From the NCBI GenBank assembly GCA_023374025.1, contig SIJG01000047.1:905229-969228 (forward strand): a stretch of 64,000 bases of DNA. Direction: 5' to 3'. The notes beneath the pieces were generated by a model. It was not told where the DNA came from. It saw only the letters and a list, made by a program, of their open reading frames with translations, and did not search any database. The translations under genes and the position numbers were made by a program. This document shows positions 1 to 10,917 of this stretch, one piece after another; position 1 is the stretch's first letter, and the number at the start of each line of letters is the position of its first letter. The stretch comes from Heterodera schachtii (lineage: Eukaryota > Nematoda > Chromadorea > Rhabditida > Heteroderidae).

Positions 1-1776
1 CAGCCATTTTTTATATACTCATTAATTAATGAGTGAGTGGGCCATTCAATCACTTTTTAATACTAAATTGGTTTTTATTATTGGAATTTAGGCGCAAAAA
101 TCTCGACGAATTGAAATTTTATAAATTAAGGTCGAGATTTTTTTAAGCCACCACGTTTGGACCCCAAGAAATTTTTCTTAGCTAGAAAAATGGGGTTCAA
201 ATGAGGTTTATATAGGTAGCTGTCTACTAATGAAAAATGTTAGTTTTGTTTGGTGATGGTGACGACCAAAAAAAGCGAAAATATGAGTCATCCACCACGC
301 GTCGCATCTGCAGGGCCCAAGGTCATCAACCGCTAGGCCCTATTCAATCAATGGGTTTTTTTGAACACGTTTCTGATCAATAACCCCCTAGTTGCCCGAT
401 TTTTCATCAATTTTTACCAATTCCCCTAGGCTGAACTCGACAGCAGAAAGGCGTAAATTCAATTTTTTCTTCAATCAAAACAATATTCTCGAGAAAATTT
501 TATTAACAGCTTTTTTCCCGATCTTTAAGGGTCAAAACAAAAAAAAAATTTTTTTAATTTCCCACGGAAACCAAATTGGAGGAAATTGAAAATTTAAAAA
601 AAATGTTACAAAAATTCAAATGCCAAAAACATAAAATTTTTTTGCGTCGTCCACTTCTGGGCATTCATCCTTCCACATTTTTGTTCATTCTTCTCCCAAC
701 TCATTTCATCCGTTCGCTGCCCTTTCGTCCGTCCGTCGGTCGATCGTTTTGTCGCATCTACATATACATATCACATATTTGCATTCATATTTTCCAGCTC
801 ATCATCATCATCATCATCATAAATTTTTTGTGTGTGTTCGCCCCGACCCGCCCGCCCCCCGCTGATTCCAATCTGTGCTTTTTGATTTGATTTGTAAAAG
901 CGCGAAAATTTTGCATATGCAAATAAATAAATGCGTCCGTTTCTCCCTGCCTCTGTTTTATTAATTTATTTATTTGTTCGCTCTTTCTCAATTCATTTCC
1001 ATTCTTTCTCTCTCCCACACAATAATAATCCTCTGCTGATGATGATTGTTCTCATTTGTCAGAAAACTGTTCATCATCATCATCAATCATCATCATTTTC
1101 TGATGTTGGTTTTCAATTGGGCCGGCGCGGTCTGTGGGAATGGGAAAATTAGCAAAAGTGTAGGGGTAGGAGTGCGAAAAAAGCAGAATTTGAAAGGTTT
1201 TTTGGGGCAGAGAGGGGTACGGAGCCGTGCTGGATTTTCAAAAAATTCGTATTAAATAAATTTTATTTGTGCGGTAGGGAGTTCGTTCCCATTTTTCGAA
1301 AGTTTTGATGGAAATTTTGTTTCCGGATAGGGGGTCCATCCCTGGTTTTCAAAAAATTTGTGGGTAGTGTGTCCGTTCCCGGTTTTTGAAAAATTTTGCG
1401 TTCAAGAGAAAATAAATTTGGTTGCTTATTTGTTAATCCTTTCTCTCTCTTTTATACCCCCCCCCCCCCCCCCTCTGCTGGCCTAATTTTCCCAAATTTC
1501 ACAAAAATTTTATGTTTTAATCGTTTTGTTGTCTTTTGCTGCTTGCTGCTGCTGCTGCTGCGCAATTCAGTCACAGATGCTGCTGATTCGCCCTGCTGAT
1601 CTGTTATTCCCATCACACTTCGCTTCCGAGCGGATTGACCTCAATCGGAAAACAGCAGCAGCAGAGCGAGCAGAGCGCTTTATCCACTTTCTTTTTTTTT
1701 GTGTCTTGTCTCCTCCTTTCACTATTTTTTGATTTATTTATTCTTTTTTTCCCTCCCTTCCTCTCATCAATCTCTT

Positions 1777-1809
<33 letters not shown>

Positions 1810-3658
1810 CTTCTCTCTCTCTTTCTCTCTCTCTCTTTCTCTCTCTCATCCCCCCCCCTTTTTTGCCATCCTCTCTCTTCCTCTTCACACTTCTCTTCCA
1901 TCTTTTGTGACACAATTTTGCTCCAACTCCTTTTTGCTATTCTTTCTTCTTTCTTCCCCCCCCCCATCTCTCTCTCTCTCTCTCTTCCTCTTACTTTTGC
2001 TCTCCTCCATCTCTACACTCTCTCTCTTCCTCCCCTTTTCCCCTCTCTTCTTACCATGTCCAGCGGACTTTTCTCTGTCTCCCACCCCAAATTTCCTCGT
2101 AAAACACACACAACACAACACACACATAAATCTCATTCGATCAAAACTTTCTTTCCGAATTGAATGAAATTGGGATGGGATGTGCTACATACATATGTAT
2201 AAACAAATGCATTTACCCCCCTCCACTCCCTCCAAAGTTGCGATATTTTTTGGAGCCTTCCATCAGACTATGGATTTTGGTAGAGAGATTAGTTCCTAAT
2301 TAGTCTAATTATCTACCTAATTATTAGGGGCTATAATTTTAGAATGATTTTTTAACTTAGGCTAAAGAAAAAATTTTAACCAATTTATACCATCGCACCT
2401 GATTTTTGAGACTTTTTAGGGCACATTTTCCCCGTTCCGTTTTTTTACTCCTTTTCCGTCTTCCATAAAATTTCTTTTTGGATTAATTTATCTGTTGCTG
2501 TTTTGCTACTATTTTTATTTTGACTGCCGTTATTTTTGGCAGCAGCACCATTTGCCTGCCTCTCTTCTCTCCCATTTCCTTATCTCTTTTTTTTTTGCTC
2601 ATTTTTAAACAGCTGTGTGTGTGTTTATCAGCTTCTTGTTTGTCCAGTCTTTCCTTCCTTAATTGATTAATTAGGCAATTTGTTTTCGCTTGCTTAATGT
2701 GATGATTACTTTTGCTAATTTAAAATTTATGTATGTGTACATAAAAGAGTAAGGGATGTGTGTTAATTACCAAAAAAATAAACTATCAAAAGTCGGGCAA
2801 TAATGTCTTCCATTGGTCTTGAAAAAAAAGAAAGAAATTTTGAAATCTTTTAATTTCGACTTTTTGTTCGAATTCGGGTTTGGGTTAGGAATTCGCCAAA
2901 AAGGAGGCCGGATTCGTACTCAGCGCCTCAAAACATCCATAGAAAAATGTTTAGAATTTTTAGAAAAGTTTCAAAAAAAAATTTTTTTTCTGGACCAATG
3001 AAAAACATGTTGCCAAAAGTCGAAGTTTTTGAAGTTTTTCTTAATACCTTTTATGTTTGAAAAAATCTACAGTAAGTGCTTTTTGTAAGGTGAATAGAAG
3101 CTTGTGAAGAGCTTTTGGATCGTACCAATATAAACAAAAGTTTACAGTTCAAAAACTCGGGCTTGCGCCGAAATGTCCCTTTCACCCAATTAAACAAATT
3201 GAAAAAATCCCTGACATTTTTCCCATTGACCCTTCAATTTTTTTTTAAAACATTTCATCGAAGAATTTTGAGTTTTATTTAATAACTTTGATTGCTAGGT
3301 CCTTACAGTAGTAAGAATTGTATGCGGTAAAACGGAAAAGCATCCACTTAAAATTAGGGGAACAAAAAAACGTTTCTTATATTTTTGTTTTTCAATTTTT
3401 AGCTCACCAACATAATTCAAGCTCCACCCACTCACCACTCCTTACTCTCCACAGACTCAACAACAAAACAATTTGTTCAAAATTATTAATCCGAAATTTA
3501 ACCTGTCGGCGCTTCTTCCCCCCATCCATCCATTCAACAAAAAACAAAAATAATTAGTTTTAACTGACTGACTTCACACGACGGAGGAACAAATAATAAT
3601 AACATCCATCATCCATCAGCAACACCACCGCCAAAATTAGAAATTACCCTAATTAGTC
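1..3658. other. Upstream region of dab-1, no gene supported
   Basis: This stretch is AT-rich with CT-rich blocks, a run of 17 C at 1457-1473, and short CAT/ATC and CAG/CTG runs at 801-821, 1071-1100 and 1543-1562. Open frames here are short or pure Ser/Leu/Arg low complexity from the CT tract, and none resembles a protein family. The last few hundred bases before 3659 are CA/CT-rich and probably hold the 5' leader of dab-1. No promoter element or trans-splice acceptor could be fixed with confidence. Confidence 0.5.
1755..2050. repeat. CT-rich microsatellite / polypyrimidine tract
   Basis: This is a nearly continuous CT/TTC tract on the plus strand with purer (CT)n runs around 1785-1850 and 1967-1985, broken by C and T homopolymers. 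It gives long but meaningless Ser/Leu and Arg/Glu reading frames on both strands. Confidence 0.85.
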
Positions 3659-6600
3659 ATGGGCGAGTCCACCACCACAACCATCGGCACCGAGGCGACC
3701 GCCAACGGCACAGCGATGATGACGACAACGACCACCAACGGCACCACCACCGCCACAGCCGCCACAAATGGGACCAACGGCAGCAACAACGGCACCACCA
3801 CCAACAAGTCCAAGCTGGCCATGCTCAGGAAATCGGCGCACAAAGCCAAAAGTGTGTGCCAATTTTGAACCCTCTAAGAAAATTTGAAAAAAAAATTCGG
3901 CTATTTTTGGCGAAAATTTTTAAATTTTTTAAAAATTCATGTAAAAAATCCAAATTTGAAAATTTTCCCCAAAAATATGGGGTACAAGCCAAAGTATTTA
4001 TATTAATGCACATCCATCCCATTTCAGCTGTCACCAACGGCAATGCCAACGACCCGTTTCGCTTCCAGGGCTCAGGCGTGGATTTTAAGGCATCTTTTTT
4101 TTTGAAATTTCTTTTTTTTTTAAAATAAATCCGGAATAAAATTAGAATTTCCGCCTCTAAATCACTCTGTTTCCCGATAACCATTTTTTTGTTGCAAAAA
4201 ATAGGCCAAATTCATCGGCGAACGCGACGTGGCCGAGGCGCGCGGGGACGTGCTCTGTGCGCGGAAGCGATGCGTCTGGCCAAAATGAGCGTCAAGGCCA
4301 GCGGGTCGCACAAGCCTCGCGTGGTGCTCAACATTTCGTTGGACGGGCTGAAGCTGCGCGACGAAAAGTCGGGGGTACGTACATCACGTTGTCGTGCTGT
4401 TTATTGGTGGAGAATTGAGTACTCTCGGAGAGAATAGCGCCCAAAAAAAAAATTTTTTTTTTTTAATTTCAGGAAAATTTTTTCGGGGGTAAAATCTGAG
4501 GCACTATGTGCCGAATATGGCGGCCTTCTGACTCAATTTTGGCGGAGCAAATTCGGTTCCTCACCTCTCCACGAATTTTTTTTAATTAGAAAATTGCTAG
4601 AAAAAAAATTGGCCATTTTTTTTTTGGAAAAATTACCCCAATTTGGGACCCCTAACTCGGCAAATTATCAACATTGCGAGAAAAAGAAAGTTAAATTTTC
4701 GAAAATGCTCGAGTTTCCGGGTTCAGAGTACGAAGTTTAAGCCAAAACAAGGCCAGTTTCGTACATACTCATTGGCAGCGCCTCAGATTAAGCCTAGAAT
4801 TTGAAAAAAAAATTTTTTTTCCGGGTCCAAATTGAAAATTGGAAGGTAGCGTCCATAAAATCTTGACCAATCAATTTTCGTACAAGCGCTAAAAGTGCCA
4901 ATTTCTTAATCCCTCTTTTTTCCCGTGTTTAGGCTGTGCTCTACAATTTTCCGGTCGCCAAAATCTCGTTCATTGCCCGCGACACGACGGATGCGCGCGC
5001 CTTTGGCTTCATCTTCGGCACGGCGGACGGCAAACACAAATTTTACGGGGTGAAAACGGCACAGACGGCGGACCACGCGGTGCTCTCCATTCGGGTGCGT
5101 TGATTTGATTTTGTTTTACAAAAACAACAAATTTTCTTGCAAAAAATCCCAAAAAAAAATTAAAAATTTTTCCGATTACAAAAAATTTTACTTTTTTGTT
5201 GGAAAAAAGATGAAGGAAAGCCCTGGAAAAACCGAATCCCCAGGAAAATGTACATTTTTTTTAATTTTAAGCAATTTTCTTACCAAATTTCACAAAAAGA
5301 AATTTTTCCAAATAATTTATTTGAGAGCCTGGACAACTGAGTCCCCTCCAAATGTGTCCCCCATTTTGCATGTTTAACTTTTCAGGACATGTTCCAAGTT
5401 GTGTTCGAGATGAAGAAGAAGCAGTTGGAGGAGGAGAAGAAGAAGCAGGAGGAGCAAGAAAACACACTGGTGAGAACACTCACTGACCAACTAAGGGAAT
5501 TGGGAGGAGCATTTGAATTTTTTTTTTTTTGGCGATTCGTTTTTGGTCCTGTGCCATTCGAAAATTTTTAATTTGAATAAATGCAACAGGAAATCAGGTT
5601 GTGGTTCCCCTGGTCCTCAAGGGTTTTCACAAATTTCTGGGGCTTTTTTGGTTACAAAATTTCCTCCCGTTTTTTTTTTAAATTTTGAAAATTGTCAATT
5701 TGTGCCTAATTATTATTTATTCAATTTGGCAGAATGCCGAGCGGGAGGCGAAGAACAACGGTGGTGGTGCCAATGGACAGCACAGTAATGGGAAGGCTGG
5801 TGGTGACATTAATTTGTCGGCATCGAAAACCGAAAATGGCACCGGCGGCGGCGGTGGCGTTGCGGTGGCTGACCTGCTCAATTTGGAGGTGGAGGTGGAG
5901 AACATCCAACAGGTGAGCAGGAGCTGACAAGTGAGGGACGAACTAGGCGTCCACCCCTCCCATCCCCCTCGCTTTCCCCCAAAATTTTTTTAAAATTTTT
6001 CAAACTATTTGTTAGAAATTTCCCAAGAAAAAAGTCTTAGAAAACTTTATTTTTGTCAAAATTTTACGTTGCATTACTATGTTTTTTCAAAATTTTCCAA
6101 AAAAAAAGTCGCTGCAAATTTTACAAAAAAAAAAAATTTTTTTTTCTGCGGGAAACGATGGTGGGGGGGGGGGGGGGGGAACCCCTCGCCCAAAAAAAAA
6201 CAGAAATTTTCATCAGCTAACTTTTGGCACAGCGCCATTTTTTGTGCCAGCATCAATCTCACAAATTGTGTTTCCCTCTCCTGCGTCAGGGTGTGCAACA
6301 GTTGAGCAGCATTCCCACCCATCCGGAGGACGACTTCTTCACCGGTTGGATTCCGCCGGTGGCAATGAACGGCGGCGCCGGCGGCACAAATGGACGAATT
6401 TTGTTGGCACAAAACGGTGGTGGCACCATTGCTGCTGCTGCTGCTGCGTACACCAACGGACACTACGGTGCCAGCAAAACCAACGACCATGGTGGGTTTG
6501 GCAACAAAATAAGAAGGGTGGGTAATTCCCTAAAAAAATTTTTTTTGGAACTCCCCCCCCCCCCCCCAAAAAAAATTTTTTTTCGAAAAGGAATTTTTGG

Positions 6601-8017
6601 GAGCAATTCGTTTTCCGTCTGGCCGCCGTTTTCCCATGGAAATTTTTTTTAAAGTGAAAATTTAAATTTTTCGAATTGGATTTTTAAATTATTTTTTTTT
6701 GAGGGTGGTCATACATTTCCACTATATTTAACTAAATATCATTGATTGTTCAGCGCCCCATTTCCATGTCGGCTCGGCTGGCATTACGCCCGTGCACAGT
6801 TTCGTCGCCACCACCAACAACGGCACCACCGCTGCCCATCCTTTCCCGGACGACCCGTTCTCGCCTACCGCCAACGCAATGACTGCCGGCAATGGCGGCA
6901 CCGCCTTTTTCCCGTCACAGTACAACAGCGCCAACACCGCAACCAACGGGTTCGGTGTCGTCTTCGGGAGTAATGGTGGTTTTGCTGGCGCCGGCACAGC
7001 GGCGGCAACATCAGTGCCGACCATTGGCAGCGGTTCCGTGGCGCCGGTGCCGTCCTCATGTTGGCACGGCCCGTTCCCGCAAGCAATGGATGACCCGTTT
7101 GGTGACTCGTTCGTGCCGGCAACGGCGGCGCCATCGGTCGTCACTACCGCTTTTTCACCGCTGCCACCGCCGGTTAATGGCGGCACAAATTGTGGTGGCA
7201 CCGCCGCTTCCGCTGGGTCGTTGCTGTTTGACAACGCTGCTTCTGCTGCCGCCGCTGCTCCATCCAATTTCATGGCGATGATGATGATGAACAACAACGG
7301 CGTCGGTGGGACAGCGCATCGTTGGCAAAACGGCAGCAACGGCGTCACCAACAATAGCCACAACAACAATGGCATCGCTGCTGCTGCCGCCGGTGGTGGA
7401 ACATTTGACGGGTGAGTCATATGATAATACTAGTAGTCATGGGTTCGGACCCGCTCGACAGATGATGAATTATTTTTGATTTTTCATTTTAAAAAGCACT
7501 TTATCGTGCAAAGCATAGTCGATTTGCTTGCTATTGCAAATTTTTGGCTTTTTTTTTGGTGCTGACTTCAAGAGTGTTCAGAAAAAAACGATTAGATGAA
7601 AATACTAGTCATGGGTTCGAACCCGCTTGACAGATGATGAATTATTTTGATTTTTCTTCCAAATTTTTTTCCATTTTATATCTTTTATTCATTACCTCAT
7701 TGTTTTTTAAGAAATACTATTTTAAATAGGAATTTTTTGATGATCATTTAAAGGTTTATGGCTCGGCTCTATCGTCATTTTGGAATTTTTATGAATTTAT
7801 CCAAATTTTGCCAATTTTATCGTTTTCCCCCAATTTGTGCATTCGTCTAAATTTTATTTCCTCTCCCAGGGACCAGTTCAAGTGGGACGATGCGGCTTCA
7901 CGCGTGCGGACATTGGACGAGGCATTCACCAAGCTGGTCGACATGAACAATCTGATCAAGCAGCAGCCGCCGGTGCCATCCGTGAAGAGCAACAACACCA
8001 ACCCGTTTGTTGTCTGA
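3659..8017 (+). CDS. dab-1: Disabled/DAB-1-like clathrin adaptor, PTB domain (9 exons, one frameshift)
   Basis: This is an endocytic adaptor of the Disabled family, which links NPxY receptor tails (LDL-receptor family) to clathrin/AP2 at the plasma membrane. Exons by splice sites and phase: 3659-3851, 4028-4089, 4205-4374, 4933-5094, 5386-5469, 5733-5912, 6290-6521, 6754-7411 and 7870-8017, giving about 628 residues. A Thr/Asn/Gly-rich N-terminus (1-65) precedes the PTB domain (about 72-222). Its hallmarks are NDPFRFQG, the stretch around [16 protein letters not shown], and the [12 protein letters not shown] helix that runs into a Glu/Lys coiled segment. The low-complexity tail has two DDPF motifs (about 395 and 474, AP2-binding type) and a C-terminal NPF (EH-domain type) three residues from the end. 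Intron 2 uses a GC donor (AAG|GCATCT). A CT duplication at 4253-4256 breaks the frame in exon 3. Family assignment is firm; the exon 7/8 junction is chosen by phase. Confidence 0.9.
7421..7659 (+). repeat. Two tRNA-tail-like repeats in dab-1 intron 8
   Basis: Two copies of about 65 bp lie at roughly 7421-7487 and 7594-7659. Both contain TACTAG..GTCATGGGTTCG followed by GACAGATGATGAATTATTTT. The second carries GGTTCGAACCC, a close match to the RNA polymerase III B box (T arm of tRNA). No matching A box was seen nearby, so these look like tRNA- or SINE-derived fragments and not genes. Confidence 0.5.
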
Positions 8018-8690
8018 TCACTCGCTCACTCCGCTCGCTGATCAACAACCATCGAGACCGACTGATCAGTTTTGCCAATGGTCGCGCGCGCGTGTGTGTG
8101 ATCGATCAATTATTGATTGTTTTTCTTCCATTTTTTGTGTCCGTGTCTTGTGAATGTGTGACAGACATTATTACCTATATCATTATTATTATTAATTATT
8201 ATTATTTGATTTTGTGGACAATAACAATAACGACGATAAGCATGCGTTTATTAATGTATTTATATGTTTTTCGCCACACAATTTCTTACACACACCACAG
8301 CACACGCGCGCATATGCACATATACCGTACATACAATACATACCTATACAAAAATATACAGTATACATACACCACACGACATACATATTTTCTCTCATCA
8401 TTGTTTTGTTTTCACTGTCTGTCCTTCTTCCTATTCGTCATCAATTAACGCGCATTTTTCGACTCTCCCCCATTGATTTATTATTATTATTGCTTAATTG
8501 ATTGTTTGATTTGGTGTGCCACGCGCAAATCGTCTGTGAAAACCCAAAACCATCACAAAACACACGCACCCCGCCCATTCCCCACATTTTCTATCATTGA
8601 CAACACATTTGAATTGATTGATTCATTGGTTTAATAATATTATGATGATTATGATAAAATATTGGTAAAGGAGTTAGGCGAAAAATTGGG
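8018..8690 (+). other. dab-1 3' flank, probable 3' UTR, no gene
   Basis: The region holds AT-rich and CA/TA-rich sequence, including a stretch of ACACAC/CATATACA repeats at about 8275-8390. Open frames here are low complexity. It probably carries the dab-1 3' UTR, but no clean polyadenylation signal stands out. Confidence 0.4.
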
Positions 8691-8766
8691 GTGGAAGGCC
8701 GGATTTGAACCGCCGCTCGGGGCCCCTTACGTGGATCCGTTGTCTTAGCCACTAGACCACATCCAC
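8691..8766 (-). tRNA. tRNA-like sequence, probably a tRNA pseudogene or SINE head
   Basis: Read on the minus strand, the 76 nt start GTGGATG and end CTTCCAC, which pair with one mismatch as an acceptor stem. A perfect GTCT/AGAC D stem follows, with an A-box-like TGGTCTAGTGG. A T arm GGCGG-TTCAAAT-CCGGC with one mismatched pair contains a good B box, GGTTCAAATCC. The anticodon region does not fold into a normal 5-bp stem with a 7-nt loop, and the variable region is too long, so no isotype is assigned. A functional tRNA cannot be excluded, but a tRNA-derived repeat is more likely. Confidence 0.4.
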
Positions 8767-9134
8767 CACTGGAGGGATGACTGTTGTTTTGGGGCCATCT
8801 TTCCTTCATTTTGGCCCCTGTTGCTTTTGCTCCCACAGCACTTTGAGCTCCCACAGCTATTTTCGATCAGTCATTACATATAGTATGATTTTTATCTTTT
8901 TATTGTACAAGCTTTCGGTACACTAAATTCGACCCTTTATTCGAATTCGGATTTGGTCCATTTCAAATTTGCTAATAGACATAGATTTTGCGCCAAAATT
9001 ATCATTTTAAATTTGGCAAAAAAATGAAAATTTTTTGACAAAATTAATTTTCAAATTTTAATTAAAACGGCTTTTCATATATTTAACATAATATTTTTTT
9101 ACAATTGTTTAGCGCATATAAGTTTAAACCAGAA

Positions 9135-10340
9135 TGGGTCGGAATTAATGTCATAGAATTGTGGATTTTTTCCAACCACGAAACATACGGTAATCAAAAT
9201 TTAAAAGTGATCAAAAATATTACAGAAATTTATACTAGTCCGATCATCAAATTTATGTGTCAATTTTGCGGACCAGGACGTTTTCGCGCCGGCCGTTTTC
9301 GCGCCAGCTCAGTTTTTGAACTATAACTTTTTTCATTGTCAACCAAACCCAACTTTTTTGGTATCATTCGATAGCTCTAAGTGTCCTCTATTAGCCTGCA
9401 AAATTGCGAAAAATTTGGTTAAGGTTCAAAAAAGTTCCGGCCAAAAATGTTTAGAAAACCAGTTTTTTGAATTTTTCTGGCTGGGTCGGAATTAATGTCA
9501 TAGAATTGTGGATTTTTTCCAACCACGAAACATACGGTAATCAAATTTAAAAGTGATCAAAAATATTACAGAAATTTATACTAGTCCGATCATCAAATTT
9601 ATGTGTCAATTTTGCGGACCAGGACGTTTTCGCGCCGGCCGTTTTCGCGCCAGCTCAGTTTTTGAACTATAACTTTTTTCATTGTCAACCAAACCCAACT
9701 TTTTTGGTATCATTCGATAGCTCTAAGTGTCCTCTATTAGCCTGCAAAATTGCGAAAAATTTGGTTAAGGTTCAAAAAAGTTCCGGCCAAAAATGTTTAG
9801 AAAACCAGTTTTTTGAATTTTTCTGGCTGGGTCGGAATTAATGTCATAGAATTGTGGATTTTTTCCAACCACGAAACATACGGTAATCAAAATTTAAAAG
9901 TGATCAAAAATATTACAGAAATTTATACTAGTCCGATCATCAAATTTATGTGTCAATTTTGCGGACCAGGACGTTTTCGCGCCGGCCGTTTTCGCGCCAG
10001 CTCAGTTTTTGAACTATAACTTTTTTCATTGTCAACCAAACCCAACTTTTTTGGTATCATTCGATAGCTCTAAGTGTCCTCTATTAGCCTGCAAAATTGC
10101 GAAAAATTTGGTTAAGGTTCAAAAAAGTTCCGGCCAAAAATGTTTAGAAAACCAGTTTTTTGAATTTTTCTGGCCATAACTTTTTTGAACCTTAACCAAA
10201 TTTTTCGCACTTTTGCAGGCTAATAGAGGACACTTAGGGCTATCGAATGATACCAAGAAAGTTGGATTTGGTTGACAATGAAAAAGTTATAGTTCAAAAA
10301 TTGCGCTGGCGCAAAAACGGCCGGCGCGAAAACGACCCCG
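9135..10340. repeat. 346-bp tandem repeat, three units plus an inverted half unit
   Basis: The landmark GGGTCGGAATTAATGTC recurs at 9136, 9483 and 9829, giving near-identical 346-347-bp units up to about 10172. The unit contains a GC-rich core, GGCCGTTTTCGCGCCAGC. From 10173 to about 10340 the sequence is the reverse complement of the second half of the unit, so the array ends in a snap-back palindrome. The same 68-73-residue open frame recurs in units 1 and 3 and is a by-product of the repeat. Confidence 0.9.
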
Positions 10341-10345
10341 ACCCT

Positions 10346-10917
10346 CAATTTTGTGTATAATGTGTACAAATGATCAATGAATGAATGAATGAATGGCTCT
10401 TTTCATAAAGGAGAGAAAGGAAAACAAACGGTGGCATAAAAAATAATTTTTCATATTTTCACATTAATTAGTGGGGCGCTGCTACGATGATCACGCGAGC
10501 CTCAGAAATTGTTGGCACTTTCTGTTTTGGGATCGCAGACCAAAAATTAAAAAAAAAAAAATTTTTTTTTTCGACAAAAGGCACATTTTATCAACAATTG
10601 TTGCCGGCATTTATGTCCTTCCTAAAATAATGCCGTGTGCTGTGCTGTGAATTGGCACGCTTTTTTCTTTTTTTGGTGTGCGACCGACCCCAAAATAGGA
10701 AAATGCCAGAAATTTGTTGGCCGAAACTGTTTTGTTTTTTTGGTAATTATTTCGCTGCAATAATAATTCCATCGGGAAGTCATGGCAATGAATGAATGGC
10801 CTCGTGTTCTCGCGCATCATTTGGGAATATTCCCAATTCTCGAGTTTTGGCAGCAAATAAATTTTTCAGTCTCGGCCAAAACAACAAAAAATAAATTTTT
10901 TTTTCAATTTTTTCAAA
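10346..10917. other. Short intergenic region downstream of vhp-1
   Basis: The stretch contains an ATGA/ATGAATGA microsatellite (about 10372-10395), poly-A/T runs and ordinary AT-rich sequence. One 81-codon minus frame at 10611-10856 has no recognisable content. The part next to 10917 should contain the 3' UTR of the minus-strand phosphatase. Confidence 0.4.

Noticed and set aside
6728..7420. 230-codon minus-strand Ala/Pro-rich frame
   Set aside because: It is antisense to dab-1 exon 8. The GC-rich Asn/Gly/Ala codons of that exon leave the other strand open.
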